Below, one piece after another: positions 24,013-32,592 of a stretch of DNA of 45,458 nt. A model generated the notes under the pieces. That model was not told where the DNA came from. It worked only from the letters and a program-made list of their open reading frames with translations, and ran no database searches. Source of the stretch: Bacillota bacterium (GTDB taxonomy: Bacteria; Bacillota; Clostridia; Acetivibrionales; DTU013); assembly GCA_023411645.1 (NCBI GenBank), contig JAEYON010000133.1, forward strand, positions 1 to 45,458, given 5' to 3'. Every line of letters starts with the position of its first letter. Position 1 is the stretch's first letter. The position numbers were made by a program, and so were the translations under genes.

Positions 24013-24510
24013 ATGGTATACAACGAAAAATTCAAAGTGAAATCGGAGTTTACGAGGCCTACGTTTGAAGATGTGACGAAGCAGATAAAAGAAATTTCTG
24101 CCCGCTCGGGAGTGAAAAACGGGCAGGTTCTGGTTTTCACGGGACATACGACCTGCAGTGTTCAGATTCAGGAATTTTCCGATGGCAAGAGCTATTGGGG
24201 GAACGAATTGATCATGCAGGATCTTGCCAATGTAATGGCAAAGCTTATTCCTACATGTGAAAGTGAAGGTCAATATCTGCATCCCTGTCATAACCATGCA
24301 GAAATTGCAGGGAGAGAGCGGGATGAGCTGCCTAGCTGGTGCCTGAATACAGATGCACATCTGCGCTCAGTTATTATGGGACGCTCCGTTACACTGCCCA
24401 TTATTGACGGAGAAATCCAGTTGGGAGAATTCGGATGTATCTACTTTGGGGATTGGGACCAAGTGCGCGCCAGAGAACGGACAGTCATTGTTCAGGTGAT
24501 GGGGGAATAG
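24013..24510 (+). CDS. YjbQ family (UPF0047) protein
   Basis: 165 residues. The YjbQ/UPF0047 signature is clear: VLVFTGHTTCSVQIQEF (about 40-56), then a His/Glu-rich stretch HPCHNHAEIAG (about 95-105), NTDAHLRSVIMGRSVTLPI and DGEIQLGEFGCIYFGDWDQV. Some members have weak thiamine phosphate synthase activity, but the physiological role is unsettled. It is somewhat longer than the usual 135-140 residues. AGGAGG precedes the ATG. It is the first gene of the cluster ending at 36739, which is an unusual place for this family and suggests a metabolic repair or substrate-binding job in the sugar pathway. Confidence 0.85.
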   Translation: MVYNEKFKVKSEFTRPTFEDVTKQIKEISARSGVKNGQVLVFTGHTTCSVQIQEFSDGKSYWGNELIMQDLANVMAKLIPTCESEGQYLHPCHNHAEIAGRERDELPSWCLNTDAHLRSVIMGRSVTLPIIDGEIQLGEFGCIYFGDWDQVRARERTVIVQVMGE

Positions 24511-24566
24511 ATTTTGCAGGAATTTGGAAATGATAAAAAATCAGGAAACAAGGAGGGCTGTTATAG

Positions 24567-25562
24567 ATGAAAGGAAGAAATAAATACTGTGTGGAACTTG
24601 ATGTCGTGGACGGATCTTTCCCTGATCGCTATATGGGCGGCGGGTATGGACGTGGGTACAGCATTCCGGAAATGTTTGAACGGGTTGCATCCGTTGATAA
24701 GATTACCGGCGTGGAGTTGGTGAGCAACTGGCAGATTACACCCGAAAATGCACCCATGATCAAGCAACAGTGCAGAGATTACAATCTTGAAGTGGTCTCT
24801 ATTTTGCCGGATTATTTTTCTACGAAGCAATATGGGAAGGGAGCGTTTACATCCACTGATAAAAAAATTCGCGCAGAAGCAGTTGCGCTTACAAAAACCA
24901 TGATGGACGTGGCGGCTGATTTGAACTGTCATTTGCTAACTGTTTGGAACGGGCAGGATGGCTATGACTATCCCTTCACCGCAGATTATATTCAGGAAGC
25001 AAAATGGATGCAGGAGGCAATCAGGGAGTGTTGCGATTATCGCAAGGATATCAAGCTGGCCATTGAATATAAGATCAGAGAGCCGCGTATCCACTGTTAT
25101 TTGAGCAATGTATATTCTACACTGCTCTTTATTAAAGAGGTGGGAGCAGACAATCTGGGAGTTACCGTAGATTTCGGCCATTGCCTGATTGCCCATGAGA
25201 ACCCAGCGGAAGCTATCGCAGCCTGCAAGCTTTATGGGGATAAGCTGTTTCATGTACATGTAAATGACAATTTTGGTGTATGGGATGATGACTGCATTAC
25301 TTCTACAGAGCATATCATTGAAACCATGGAGTTTATGTACTGGCTGAATAGAACAGGCTATGACGGATGGTTTTCTTTTGATCAGTATACACCGCGTCTG
25401 GACGGACGTGACGCGCTGGAAGAAGGAATTAATTGGATGGAAGATATTACTGCTGCAATTGCGTGTATTGATGATGCTAAAATGGAAGAGATGTTCCGCA
25501 ATGTCAATGCGGTTGAAATGTCAAAAATGATTCGCGGCCTGTTGTTTCACAGACGAGGATGA
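24567..25562 (+). CDS. Xylose-isomerase-like TIM barrel sugar isomerase/epimerase (first copy)
   Basis: 331 residues of the AP endonuclease 2/sugar isomerase superfamily. Visible metal-site regions: LAIEYKIREPRIH (Glu, near 167), LGVTVDFGHCLIAHEN (Asp and His, near 200) and LFHVHVNDN (His and Asp, near 233), ending in GYDGWFSFDQYTPRLDG. This pattern is seen in bacterial L-rhamnose isomerase-like and sugar epimerase proteins. With a rhamnosidase next door, aldose-ketose isomerisation of rhamnose or a related sugar is a fair guess but not shown. AAGGAGG precedes the ATG. 52 nt separate it from the second TIM-barrel gene. Confidence 0.82.
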   Translation: MKGRNKYCVELDVVDGSFPDRYMGGGYGRGYSIPEMFERVASVDKITGVELVSNWQITPENAPMIKQQCRDYNLEVVSILPDYFSTKQYGKGAFTSTDKKIRAEAVALTKTMMDVAADLNCHLLTVWNGQDGYDYPFTADYIQEAKWMQEAIRECCDYRKDIKLAIEYKIREPRIHCYLSNVYSTLLFIKEVGADNLGVTVDFGHCLIAHENPAEAIAACKLYGDKLFHVHVNDNFGVWDDDCITSTEHIIETMEFMYWLNRTGYDGWFSFDQYTPRLDGRDALEEGINWMEDITAAIACIDDAKMEEMFRNVNAVEMSKMIRGLLFHRRG

Positions 25563-25614
25563 TAAAAATGTCCGCCAATTGGAAGGCCGCTGATGCGGTG
25601 GAGAGAGAGGGAAT

Positions 25615-26412
25615 ATGAAATTTGCTTGTACAGATAGTGTGATTCCGGGAAGTAGCCTGACAGAAAAAGGTTATTTTTTGAAGGAAGTGGGTTTTGACGG
25701 CATGGCAGTTTTTGCTGAACCCAGCATATGGAACGATGCATTGACCAGAGAAGTTTTGGAGATGGAAAAGACCACGGGTGTCCGTGTCTGTGAGTTTGTC
25801 TTTATGGGGGACGCTTACGGGCATCTGATGGACAGGGACAAGAAGCTTCAGCGGGAAGCAATTAATTTATATAAAGACTCTATTGCTATCTGCAATCAAA
25901 TCGGGGCCATTACAGAGATGGAGTATCAGTATTGCCCGCAGGATCCCCTTCCGTTGTTTGAGCCCTACCTGAAAATGCCGGAAGAGGAAAGAGCCGTTTT
26001 CATCGACATCATACATGAATTTGATTCTGTTATTCAGGAAGGCGCATATATGCTGATTGAGGGTTGCAATCGGTATGAGAGCAGATATTTAAACAGTCTT
26101 ATAGACTGTAAAGAGATGGTAGTGACCGCTGGTGCGAAGCGCATCGGGCTTTTGGCGGATTTCTTTCATATGGCTATGGAAGAGAGAGATTTGCCCCAGA
26201 CTATTCGGGAGTGCGGCAGCCTGATCAAACATGTTCATTTAGGAGACAGCAATCGTCTGGCGCCGGGATATGGGCATACAGACTGGAAGAGCAGCATGGC
26301 TGCATTAAAAGGGATTGGCTTTGACGGTTACATGAATTTGGAGTGCAATCTATCCGGTGACTTGAAGGAAGAGTTGAAGCGCATTAAACAATTCTTTGCA
26401 GATTTCGAATGA
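25615..26412 (+). CDS. Sugar phosphate isomerase/epimerase-like TIM barrel (second copy)
   Basis: 265 residues. Begins KFACTDSVIPGSSLTEKGYF and has the superfamily's acidic metal-site strands: YMLIEGCNRYESRY (Glu, near 145), IGLLADFFHMAMEERDL (Asp and His, near 180), LIKHVHLGDSNRLAPGYGH (near 205) and GYMNLECNL near the C-terminus. The GD-N-R-PG-GH block is typical of hydroxypyruvate isomerase and 3-epimerase-like members. It differs strongly from the first copy, so the two probably act on different intermediates. Ribosome site GAGAGAGAGGG. GH78 begins 19 nt downstream. Confidence 0.8.
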   Translation: MKFACTDSVIPGSSLTEKGYFLKEVGFDGMAVFAEPSIWNDALTREVLEMEKTTGVRVCEFVFMGDAYGHLMDRDKKLQREAINLYKDSIAICNQIGAITEMEYQYCPQDPLPLFEPYLKMPEEERAVFIDIIHEFDSVIQEGAYMLIEGCNRYESRYLNSLIDCKEMVVTAGAKRIGLLADFFHMAMEERDLPQTIRECGSLIKHVHLGDSNRLAPGYGHTDWKSSMAALKGIGFDGYMNLECNLSGDLKEELKRIKQFFADFE

Positions 26413-26431
26413 TTTTGGGAGGAGTAAGGAT

Positions 26432-29011
26432 ATGAGCAAAAAGGTTTGTATTTTAAGAGGAAACGGGAGCGGTTTTCCGGAAGCTCTGGTGGGGGAAGCG
26501 TGTTTCAGTTGGAAGGTGGAAGGAGAGAAAGGATATCAGAAAAGCTACAGGCTTGTGATTGGCGACGCCAGATCGGCAGAAGTGGTATGGGATACCCAAT
26601 GGGTGAAGAGCAGGAAGTCGGCAGGTATTATTTATGATGGGACGCGTCTTCTTTCCAACCATGAATATTTTGCAAAAGTTTCTGTGGAGACGGAAAGAGG
26701 CGTATTCTACGAGAGCGATAGCCTGCGGTTTTTTACGGGTCTGAAGGACGAGGAGTGGAAAGCGAAATGGCTGAAGCAATACAACGGTGTTTTTGAAACG
26801 GCTCCTATCTTCCGAAAAGTGTTCACTGTGAGCAAGAAAGTGCGCAGCGCCAGAATGTATGTTACCGGCCTTGGCTACTATGAGGCCTATGTCAACGGAG
26901 AGAAGGTGGGAGATCATCTGTTGGATCCAGCCCGCACGACCTATCAAAAGAGAGTTTTTTATGCAGTCTACGAGATTGGTGCGTCCTTGCGCGAGGGAGC
27001 AAATGCCATCGGTGTGCAGCTCGGGCGAGGCTGGTTCTGCATATTAGATACCAGAATCCTGAAACCCATTTTCTCCATGCAGCTGATGCTGGAGTATGAA
27101 GACGGTTCCGAGGAGACTATTATCAGCTCCAGAAATTCTGGATGGATGATGACTCTCGACGGCCCCATTCTGAAAAATGATATTTTCGCCGGAGAGGTTT
27201 ACGATGCCCGGAAGGAGATAAAAGATTGGTGTACCCCGCAGTATCAGCCGAGACCGGGAGAAGACTGGAGACATCCCCTGGAAATGGAACCACCTGCAGG
27301 TGTTATGAGGCCGCAGAATCTGGAACCCATTAAATGTGTAGAAGAGCTGGCACCGAAAAATATTTCTCAAATGGCTCCGGATCGGTATGTGGTTGATTTT
27401 GGCGTTAATATTGCAGGTGTGGTGAGGATTAAAATTGACGAGGCGGCCGGTACCATGGTTAAGATTCGCCACGCAGAGATTGTGGACGACGAAGGGGAGA
27501 TTCTGACACAGAACCTTCGTACCGCCAAGGCGGAAGATATCTACATTTCCAGTGGTGAAAGTGCAGTGTATCAGCCCCGCTTTACCTATCACGGTTTTCG
27601 GTATGCGGAGATTACGGGCCTGACGCGGGAACTGAAGAAGGAAGATATCTGTGCGGTAGTGATCCGTTCAGCGGTGGAGAAAAGGAGTGAGTTTGACTGC
27701 GGGGATGAGTTGATCAACCAGATTCAGGAAATCTGTGTGAGAACAGAGAGCAACAATCTCTACAGTATTCCCACGGATTGCCCCCAGCGAGATGAGCGTC
27801 TGGGATGGTTGAACGATCCCACCGTAAGGGCTGACGAATCCATTTACAACTTCGAGCTATATGATTTCTATGTGAAGTTTGTGGATGATATTGTAGATGT
27901 TCAGGGAGAAAAGACAGGAATCATAGCGGATACAATACCCTTTACACTATTCGGCAACGCGCCTGCAGATCCTGTGTGTAGCTCCTTCCTGCTGCTGCCC
28001 TGGCTGCTCTATCTACACTACGGCGACCGGAAAATTTTGGAGAAGCACTATAATGCTTTGAGCCGCTGGACCTTATACCTTGATAGCACTACAGTGGACG
28101 GCATAGTCAACTGGGGATATTATGGGGACTGGTCTTCTCCCATAGCTGAGAGCGTCATAGGGAGTCAGGGCGCCGGAGCGGTGTCCGCTAATACGCCCAG
28201 AGAATTGATGTCCACAGGTTATCTTCTCTTCAACGCACGTTTGATGAAAAAGATAGCAAAAGCTGTGGGAAAAGACGGAGATGTGGCCAAGTGGGAGGAG
28301 ATAGCACACAGAACCGAAGCGGCCCTGAATAAAGTCTTTTATGATCCTAAGCGACATTGTTATGCTTCGGGAAGTCAGGGGTCTAATACTTTTATGCTGT
28401 ATCTGGACGTAATGACTGCGGAACAAAAAAATGGGGTTCTTCAATCTCTTGTGCAGGACATTCTGGATCATGAGGTACACCTTACCACAGGCAATATGTG
28501 TTCCAAGTACATTTTGGAGGTGCTGGCAGAGAATGGACATCTGGATTTGGCTTACAACCTGATTACGCAGACTACCTATCCCAGCTGGGGTTATATGATA
28601 TCCAAGGGAGCCACTACCACATGGGAGCGCTGGGAGTATGTTAATTCGGGGAGCCAATTAGGAATGGCCTCTCACGACCACCCTATGTATGCCACGGTAA
28701 GCGCTTGGTTTTATAAGTATCTGCTGGGTGTACAGCCCACGGAGCCGGGCTATGAAAAGTTTGACATAAAGCCTTATTTCCCCACTGGATTGGAATGGGT
28801 GGCGGGGTGTGTCCCAACCGTAAAAGGGGATGTGCCGGTTCGCTGGGAAAGACGAGGAGAAGAGATAGAACTACAGATCGGCATACCCTTCAACTCCACC
28901 TGCATATTTACTAACACAACCGGCAAGTCAGCCTATGTGGACGGAGTTGCAGCGGCAGAGAGCGAGATCTGTCTGGAGCCCGGAGATCACAGAATTCTAT
29001 TACAAGCATAG
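26432..29011 (+). CDS. Alpha-L-rhamnosidase (GH78)
   Basis: 859 residues, without a signal peptide, so it acts in the cytoplasm on imported substrate. Layout of GH78: N-terminal beta domains (about 1-320), with the conserved YVTGLGYYEAYVNGEKVGDH region near residue 148, then the (alpha/alpha)6 barrel with the hallmark TDCPQRDERLGWLND near 448 (acidic catalytic residues), and a C-terminal beta domain. TTTWERWEYVNSGSQLGMAS precedes the DHPMYATVSAWFYKYLLGV block. It releases terminal alpha-L-rhamnose from glycosides or oligosaccharides. ATG 26432 is preceded by GGGAGGAG; the longer frame from 26396 overlaps the previous gene. Confidence 0.92.
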   Translation: MSKKVCILRGNGSGFPEALVGEACFSWKVEGEKGYQKSYRLVIGDARSAEVVWDTQWVKSRKSAGIIYDGTRLLSNHEYFAKVSVETERGVFYESDSLRFFTGLKDEEWKAKWLKQYNGVFETAPIFRKVFTVSKKVRSARMYVTGLGYYEAYVNGEKVGDHLLDPARTTYQKRVFYAVYEIGASLREGANAIGVQLGRGWFCILDTRILKPIFSMQLMLEYEDGSEETIISSRNSGWMMTLDGPILKNDIFAGEVYDARKEIKDWCTPQYQPRPGEDWRHPLEMEPPAGVMRPQNLEPIKCVEELAPKNISQMAPDRYVVDFGVNIAGVVRIKIDEAAGTMVKIRHAEIVDDEGEILTQNLRTAKAEDIYISSGESAVYQPRFTYHGFRYAEITGLTRELKKEDICAVVIRSAVEKRSEFDCGDELINQIQEICVRTESNNLYSIPTDCPQRDERLGWLNDPTVRADESIYNFELYDFYVKFVDDIVDVQGEKTGIIADTIPFTLFGNAPADPVCSSFLLLPWLLYLHYGDRKILEKHYNALSRWTLYLDSTTVDGIVNWGYYGDWSSPIAESVIGSQGAGAVSANTPRELMSTGYLLFNARLMKKIAKAVGKDGDVAKWEEIAHRTEAALNKVFYDPKRHCYASGSQGSNTFMLYLDVMTAEQKNGVLQSLVQDILDHEVHLTTGNMCSKYILEVLAENGHLDLAYNLITQTTYPSWGYMISKGATTTWERWEYVNSGSQLGMASHDHPMYATVSAWFYKYLLGVQPTEPGYEKFDIKPYFPTGLEWVAGCVPTVKGDVPVRWERRGEEIELQIGIPFNSTCIFTNTTGKSAYVDGVAAAESEICLEPGDHRILLQA

Positions 29012-29313
29012 CACAAAGGAAGGGTCGTGCTTTGAGGACTTTAATGGTATGTTTTTCGCAATGCAGATGAGCATCAATCGAATTTGAGAAAGTAAGAATT
29101 GATTGTATGCTACTAAAATTGATATAGTTGAGTTCAAACGATGACCTTCCTTTCTCTGGATGTTGGTGTTTTCGCAGACTCAATTATACCAAAAAGAGGG
29201 GGTCATTGTTTTTTCTATTAAAAACTCCCTGAAACCCTTTACAAATAGCATACTTCAAGATAAGTAGGGTGTAATTAACTTTACACTACGAAAAAAACAA
29301 GGAGGAAGAAACA
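29012..29313. promoter_or_regulatory. Regulatory gap upstream of the binding-protein gene, with operator-like inverted repeat
   Basis: 302 nt without a gene. An inverted repeat GTGTAA-N6-TTACAC lies at 29269-29286, 28 nt before the ATG. A TTTACA (29238-29243) could be a -35, but the hexamer 17 nt on (TAAGTA) is poor. A wider pair, GATGACC and GGTCAT, brackets about 29140-29207. The gap suggests separate regulation of the transporter half of the cluster. Confidence 0.45.
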
Positions 29314-30660
29314 ATGAAAAAAAGAATCATCAGTTTGTTGCTTTGCACCGTGATGATGCTGTCCATGCTGGCGGCATGCGGAAGCAACAAGGAAGCCGAA
29401 AAGGCTCCCGCAGAGAAGACAGAAGCGTCAACTGAAGTGAGCAAAGAGGAAACTACAAAGGCCCCCGCGGAGCAGGTTCTGAGAGTTTCTACCATTCCCG
29501 GAAAAACCGCACAGGTACTGGCTCATTATGCAGAAGGCTTCAAAGCAAAGAATCCCGGTGTGGAAATTGAAATTGTAGAGTTTGAAGAAACAGCGTATCA
29601 GGCGCAGGGTATTCAGATTTTGAGTTCAAAAGAAAATGATCTGGATATAGCATGGTATTACAGAACACATTTCTGGGATGAGTTTGTTGATGGTGGTATC
29701 TATGAACCATTAACTGACGTCTATGAGCAGGAGAACCTTGTAAAGGGCTACGGCGGCGATTCCGTTGCTGACATGTTCAAGAAAGGTGACGATTACTACG
29801 CGCTTCTGCTGAGCACCGTATGGGTAAGCAATATCTATTACAACATGGACATCATGAATCAGAATGGTTGGACCATCCCAACTACTTGGGACGAGTTCGT
29901 AACTCTCTGTGAGAATGCCAAGTCCATCGGTCTTGTGCCCATGGCCACCCCTGCAAAAGACAGCTTTTCGGAAAATGTTTTGATGATGGCTTCCATGGCT
30001 GCGATTCCTGATGACAAGTACAGTATTCTGTTTGAGCCCGGCCAGAAAGACGTAAGATACGATGACAAGAGCTGGTTGGAGACCATGGAACTGTTGAAGT
30101 GGTACGCTGACAACGTATTTCAGGAGGGCGTTGCCGCGGCTGATTCCAGCACTGCAAGATCGCTCTTCCTGCAGGGCGGCTCCTTGATGTTCACTGATGG
30201 ATCTTGGGCGATAAATGCCATCAGAAAAGACAACCCCGCCTTTGAGGTGGGCTACAGCATGCTGCCGGACTACAACAAGGACATTCCCATGAAGGTTGCC
30301 ACGTACCCCGGTAATATTCTGGCAGTGCTTTCCCATTCTGATCAAAAGGAACTGGCGAAGCAGTTTGTGGCATACTGCGGCAGCGTAGAAGGACAGAGTT
30401 CTATTGTGGCAGCAGGGCTTGACACCCCCGCCCGTGGTGATATTGATGAAGAGTCCAAGACTAATATGGATCCGATTCTTGCACAGATGTACAGCGACAT
30501 CGATAATGCAGGTGCTAAGATATTCCACAATTTCCTGTTGGATATGGAGTTTAACAATAAATTGTATATGATCGTAAACGGCGTGTTGGCCGGAACCTAT
30601 ACTCCGGAGCAGGCTTGTGAGGAATTGCAGGCTGCCTATGAAGGCGCCTATGGCGGATGA
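29314..30660 (+). CDS. ABC sugar transporter substrate-binding lipoprotein
   Basis: 448 residues. Lipoprotein signal KKRIISLLLCTVMMLSMLAAC with lipobox LAAC (Cys near 22), then a Glu/Lys/Thr-rich linker, then a family 1 solute-binding fold (TIPGKTAQVLAHYAEGFKAK; GSLMFTDGSWAINAI near residue 290). It captures an oligosaccharide at the membrane surface for the two permeases that follow. GGAGGAAGAAAC precedes the ATG. A perfect hairpin after the gene probably sets a higher level for this protein than for the permeases. Confidence 0.92.
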   Translation: MKKRIISLLLCTVMMLSMLAACGSNKEAEKAPAEKTEASTEVSKEETTKAPAEQVLRVSTIPGKTAQVLAHYAEGFKAKNPGVEIEIVEFEETAYQAQGIQILSSKENDLDIAWYYRTHFWDEFVDGGIYEPLTDVYEQENLVKGYGGDSVADMFKKGDDYYALLLSTVWVSNIYYNMDIMNQNGWTIPTTWDEFVTLCENAKSIGLVPMATPAKDSFSENVLMMASMAAIPDDKYSILFEPGQKDVRYDDKSWLETMELLKWYADNVFQEGVAAADSSTARSLFLQGGSLMFTDGSWAINAIRKDNPAFEVGYSMLPDYNKDIPMKVATYPGNILAVLSHSDQKELAKQFVAYCGSVEGQSSIVAAGLDTPARGDIDEESKTNMDPILAQMYSDIDNAGAKIFHNFLLDMEFNNKLYMIVNGVLAGTYTPEQACEELQAAYEGAYGG

Positions 30661-30701
30661 GCAGGAGCATAAAAGCGCCTGGCAAACTGTAGATAAGAGA
30701 A

Positions 30702-30729
30702 GGAAAAGGGGCTGTACTGCCCCTTTTCC
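30702..30729 (+). terminator. Intercistronic attenuating hairpin after the binding-protein gene
   Basis: A perfect 11-bp stem, GGAAAAGGGGC (30702-30712) with GCCCCTTTTCC (30719-30729), TGTACT loop, no long T-tract. It probably stabilises the upstream mRNA or terminates partially. Confidence 0.7.
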
Positions 30730-30762
30730 AGTTCGATTTTGATAGGAGGAGGTAAATAGACA

Positions 30763-31698
30763 TTGAGCAAAAAACGACATCGGATGAGCTTGGAAAGTAT
30801 GTCAATGAGTGCCCGCCGAAGGATTTGCAAAGAGTGGACCATGGCATATGCATTTTTGGCCCCGGCACTGGTACTTCTCATTGCCTTTTTGGTTTATCCT
30901 ACCTACCGTACAATTATCCTGAGCTTTCAGGAATGGAACGGTCTGGGGGATGCGGAGTTCATAGGCCTGAAAAATTTCCGCGAGATGTTCAAGGCTCGCT
31001 CGTTCTGGACGGCGGTGAAACATACCTTTGATTATTGTTTTTGTGAAACGATTTTGAGTGTGCTGGTAGGTATGTGTCTGGCACTTGCCATTGAGCGCCG
31101 GGTGAAGGGGTGGCAGTTTTATAAGTTTGTGTTCTATATCTCTGTTATGCTGTCGGTGACGGTGGTATCTATTCTTTTTATCCAGATTATGGAGCCTAAC
31201 TACGGTGTGTTCAACAAAATGCTGGACGCTGTGGGACTTGAGAATATATCGGGGACATGGCTGGCGAATCCGAAGAGAGCTATGGGCACGGTGATCGCAG
31301 TGAGTACCTGGCAGTTCAGTGGCTTTACAATGCTTTTGTTTTTGGCATCTATGGAGGGAATTAACCCCGGAATCCATGAGGCGGCTACCATAGACGGGGT
31401 GACGGAATTCAAGAGAATTTTCTACATCACGCTGCCGATGATCAAACGGACGATTCTTGTGGTGGTTATGTTCCAATTTATCTTCAGCCTGACATCCTTC
31501 GACAAATTCTGGGTAATGACAGCGGGAGGTCCCGGTGACGCAACAGAGACTCTGACCACGCTGCTGTATCGAAATGCCACAAAATTTGCTAATTATGGAT
31601 ATGCCTCGGCAGTATCTGTATTCCTGCTGGCCGTAGTATCTGTTATCTCCATCTTTTACCTGCGGATGACGTATCTTGGCGATCAGGTCAACGAATAG
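30763..31698 (+). CDS. ABC sugar transporter permease (MalF/UgpA type)
   Basis: 311 residues with a TTG start at 30763, 10 nt after AGGAGGAGG. About six membrane segments. The cytoplasmic EAA loop that docks with the ATPase reads HEAATIDGVTEFKRIFYITLP near residue 210. The N-terminus has FLAPALVLLIAFLVYPTYRT, typical of the first transmembrane helix. Pairs with the next gene. No ATP-binding subunit is encoded in the cluster, so a shared MsmK-type ATPase elsewhere is expected. Confidence 0.92.
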   Translation: MSKKRHRMSLESMSMSARRRICKEWTMAYAFLAPALVLLIAFLVYPTYRTIILSFQEWNGLGDAEFIGLKNFREMFKARSFWTAVKHTFDYCFCETILSVLVGMCLALAIERRVKGWQFYKFVFYISVMLSVTVVSILFIQIMEPNYGVFNKMLDAVGLENISGTWLANPKRAMGTVIAVSTWQFSGFTMLLFLASMEGINPGIHEAATIDGVTEFKRIFYITLPMIKRTILVVVMFQFIFSLTSFDKFWVMTAGGPGDATETLTTLLYRNATKFANYGYASAVSVFLLAVVSVISIFYLRMTYLGDQVNE

Positions 31699-31708
31699 AG
31701 GGGGGGAG

Positions 31709-32572
31709 ATGAAGAAGATGAAAAAGATGAAAAAGTTTAAAATATCGAGAGTTCTGGTACAGTTCGGACTGTTGTTTTGGACGGCGGTTCAGCTCTATCC
31801 TATGATATATATGTTCATATGTTCCTTCCGCGACAGCGGATCCATTCTACGGGATCCCTTTAGTCTGCCGGATTCCTTTTATCTGGAAAACTATATTGAC
31901 GCGTGGCTGGGCAATTCCATGACCGTGGAATACAGACTGCAGCATTATTTTATGAACAGCCTGATCATTACGGTGATTTCATTGGTACTGTTGTGTCTGG
32001 TGTCGATGTTGGCAGGATACTCTCTGTGCCGCTTTAAATTTCCGGGGTACAGGCCCATTTATATAGGGATTGTATGTCTGCTGGCCATTCCCGCGCAGGC
32101 ACTGATTGTGCCGATTTTTGTAATGATGCAGCGGCTGGGCGGCCTGAACAACATTATGTCCATGGTACCCTTGTTAATCACCTTTAACCTGCCCATGTCC
32201 ATCATCATTATGAAGACCAATTTTGAGGCGATCCCCATCGAGATTGAAGAGGCTGCATGCATAGATGGATGTACGAAATTCAGGACTTTTTGGCATGTGT
32301 CCATGCCTATGAGCCGGGGGAGTATTGCCACGGTGACCATCGTGAATCTGACCAGCGTATGGAGTGAATATATGTATTCCTCCACAATTCTGATGCTGCC
32401 GGAGTCAAGAACCCTGCCGGTTGCGGTGGCGCTGTTTAACACGAATATCTACAACAACACATTGGGCCCGCAGATGGCGGCTCTTGCCATCTCCAGTTTG
32501 CCGCTCATGTTAGCGTACTTTGTATTCCAGAAGCAGATCACCAAGGGTATGACGCTGGGTGCCATTAAGTAA
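31709..32572 (+). CDS. ABC sugar transporter permease (MalG/UgpE type)
   Basis: 287 residues, six membrane segments, EAA loop EEAACIDGCTKFRTFWHVSMP near residue 185. The start region is three near-repeats of ATGAA(G/A)AAG; the ATG at 31709 abuts the purine-rich AGGGGGGGAG, so ATG 31718, better spaced, may be the real start. Begins 10 nt after the upstream permease gene. LarA-like gene follows after 20 nt. Confidence 0.9.
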   Translation: MKKMKKMKKFKISRVLVQFGLLFWTAVQLYPMIYMFICSFRDSGSILRDPFSLPDSFYLENYIDAWLGNSMTVEYRLQHYFMNSLIITVISLVLLCLVSMLAGYSLCRFKFPGYRPIYIGIVCLLAIPAQALIVPIFVMMQRLGGLNNIMSMVPLLITFNLPMSIIIMKTNFEAIPIEIEEAACIDGCTKFRTFWHVSMPMSRGSIATVTIVNLTSVWSEYMYSSTILMLPESRTLPVAVALFNTNIYNNTLGPQMAALAISSLPLMLAYFVFQKQITKGMTLGAIK

Positions 32573-32592
32573 TGTGAGACAGGAGGTTTTCT

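Noticed and set aside
29710..30780. 356-codon minus-strand ORF antisense to the binding-protein gene
   Set aside because: Long only because of codon bias on the coding strand; the plus strand encodes a clear lipoprotein.
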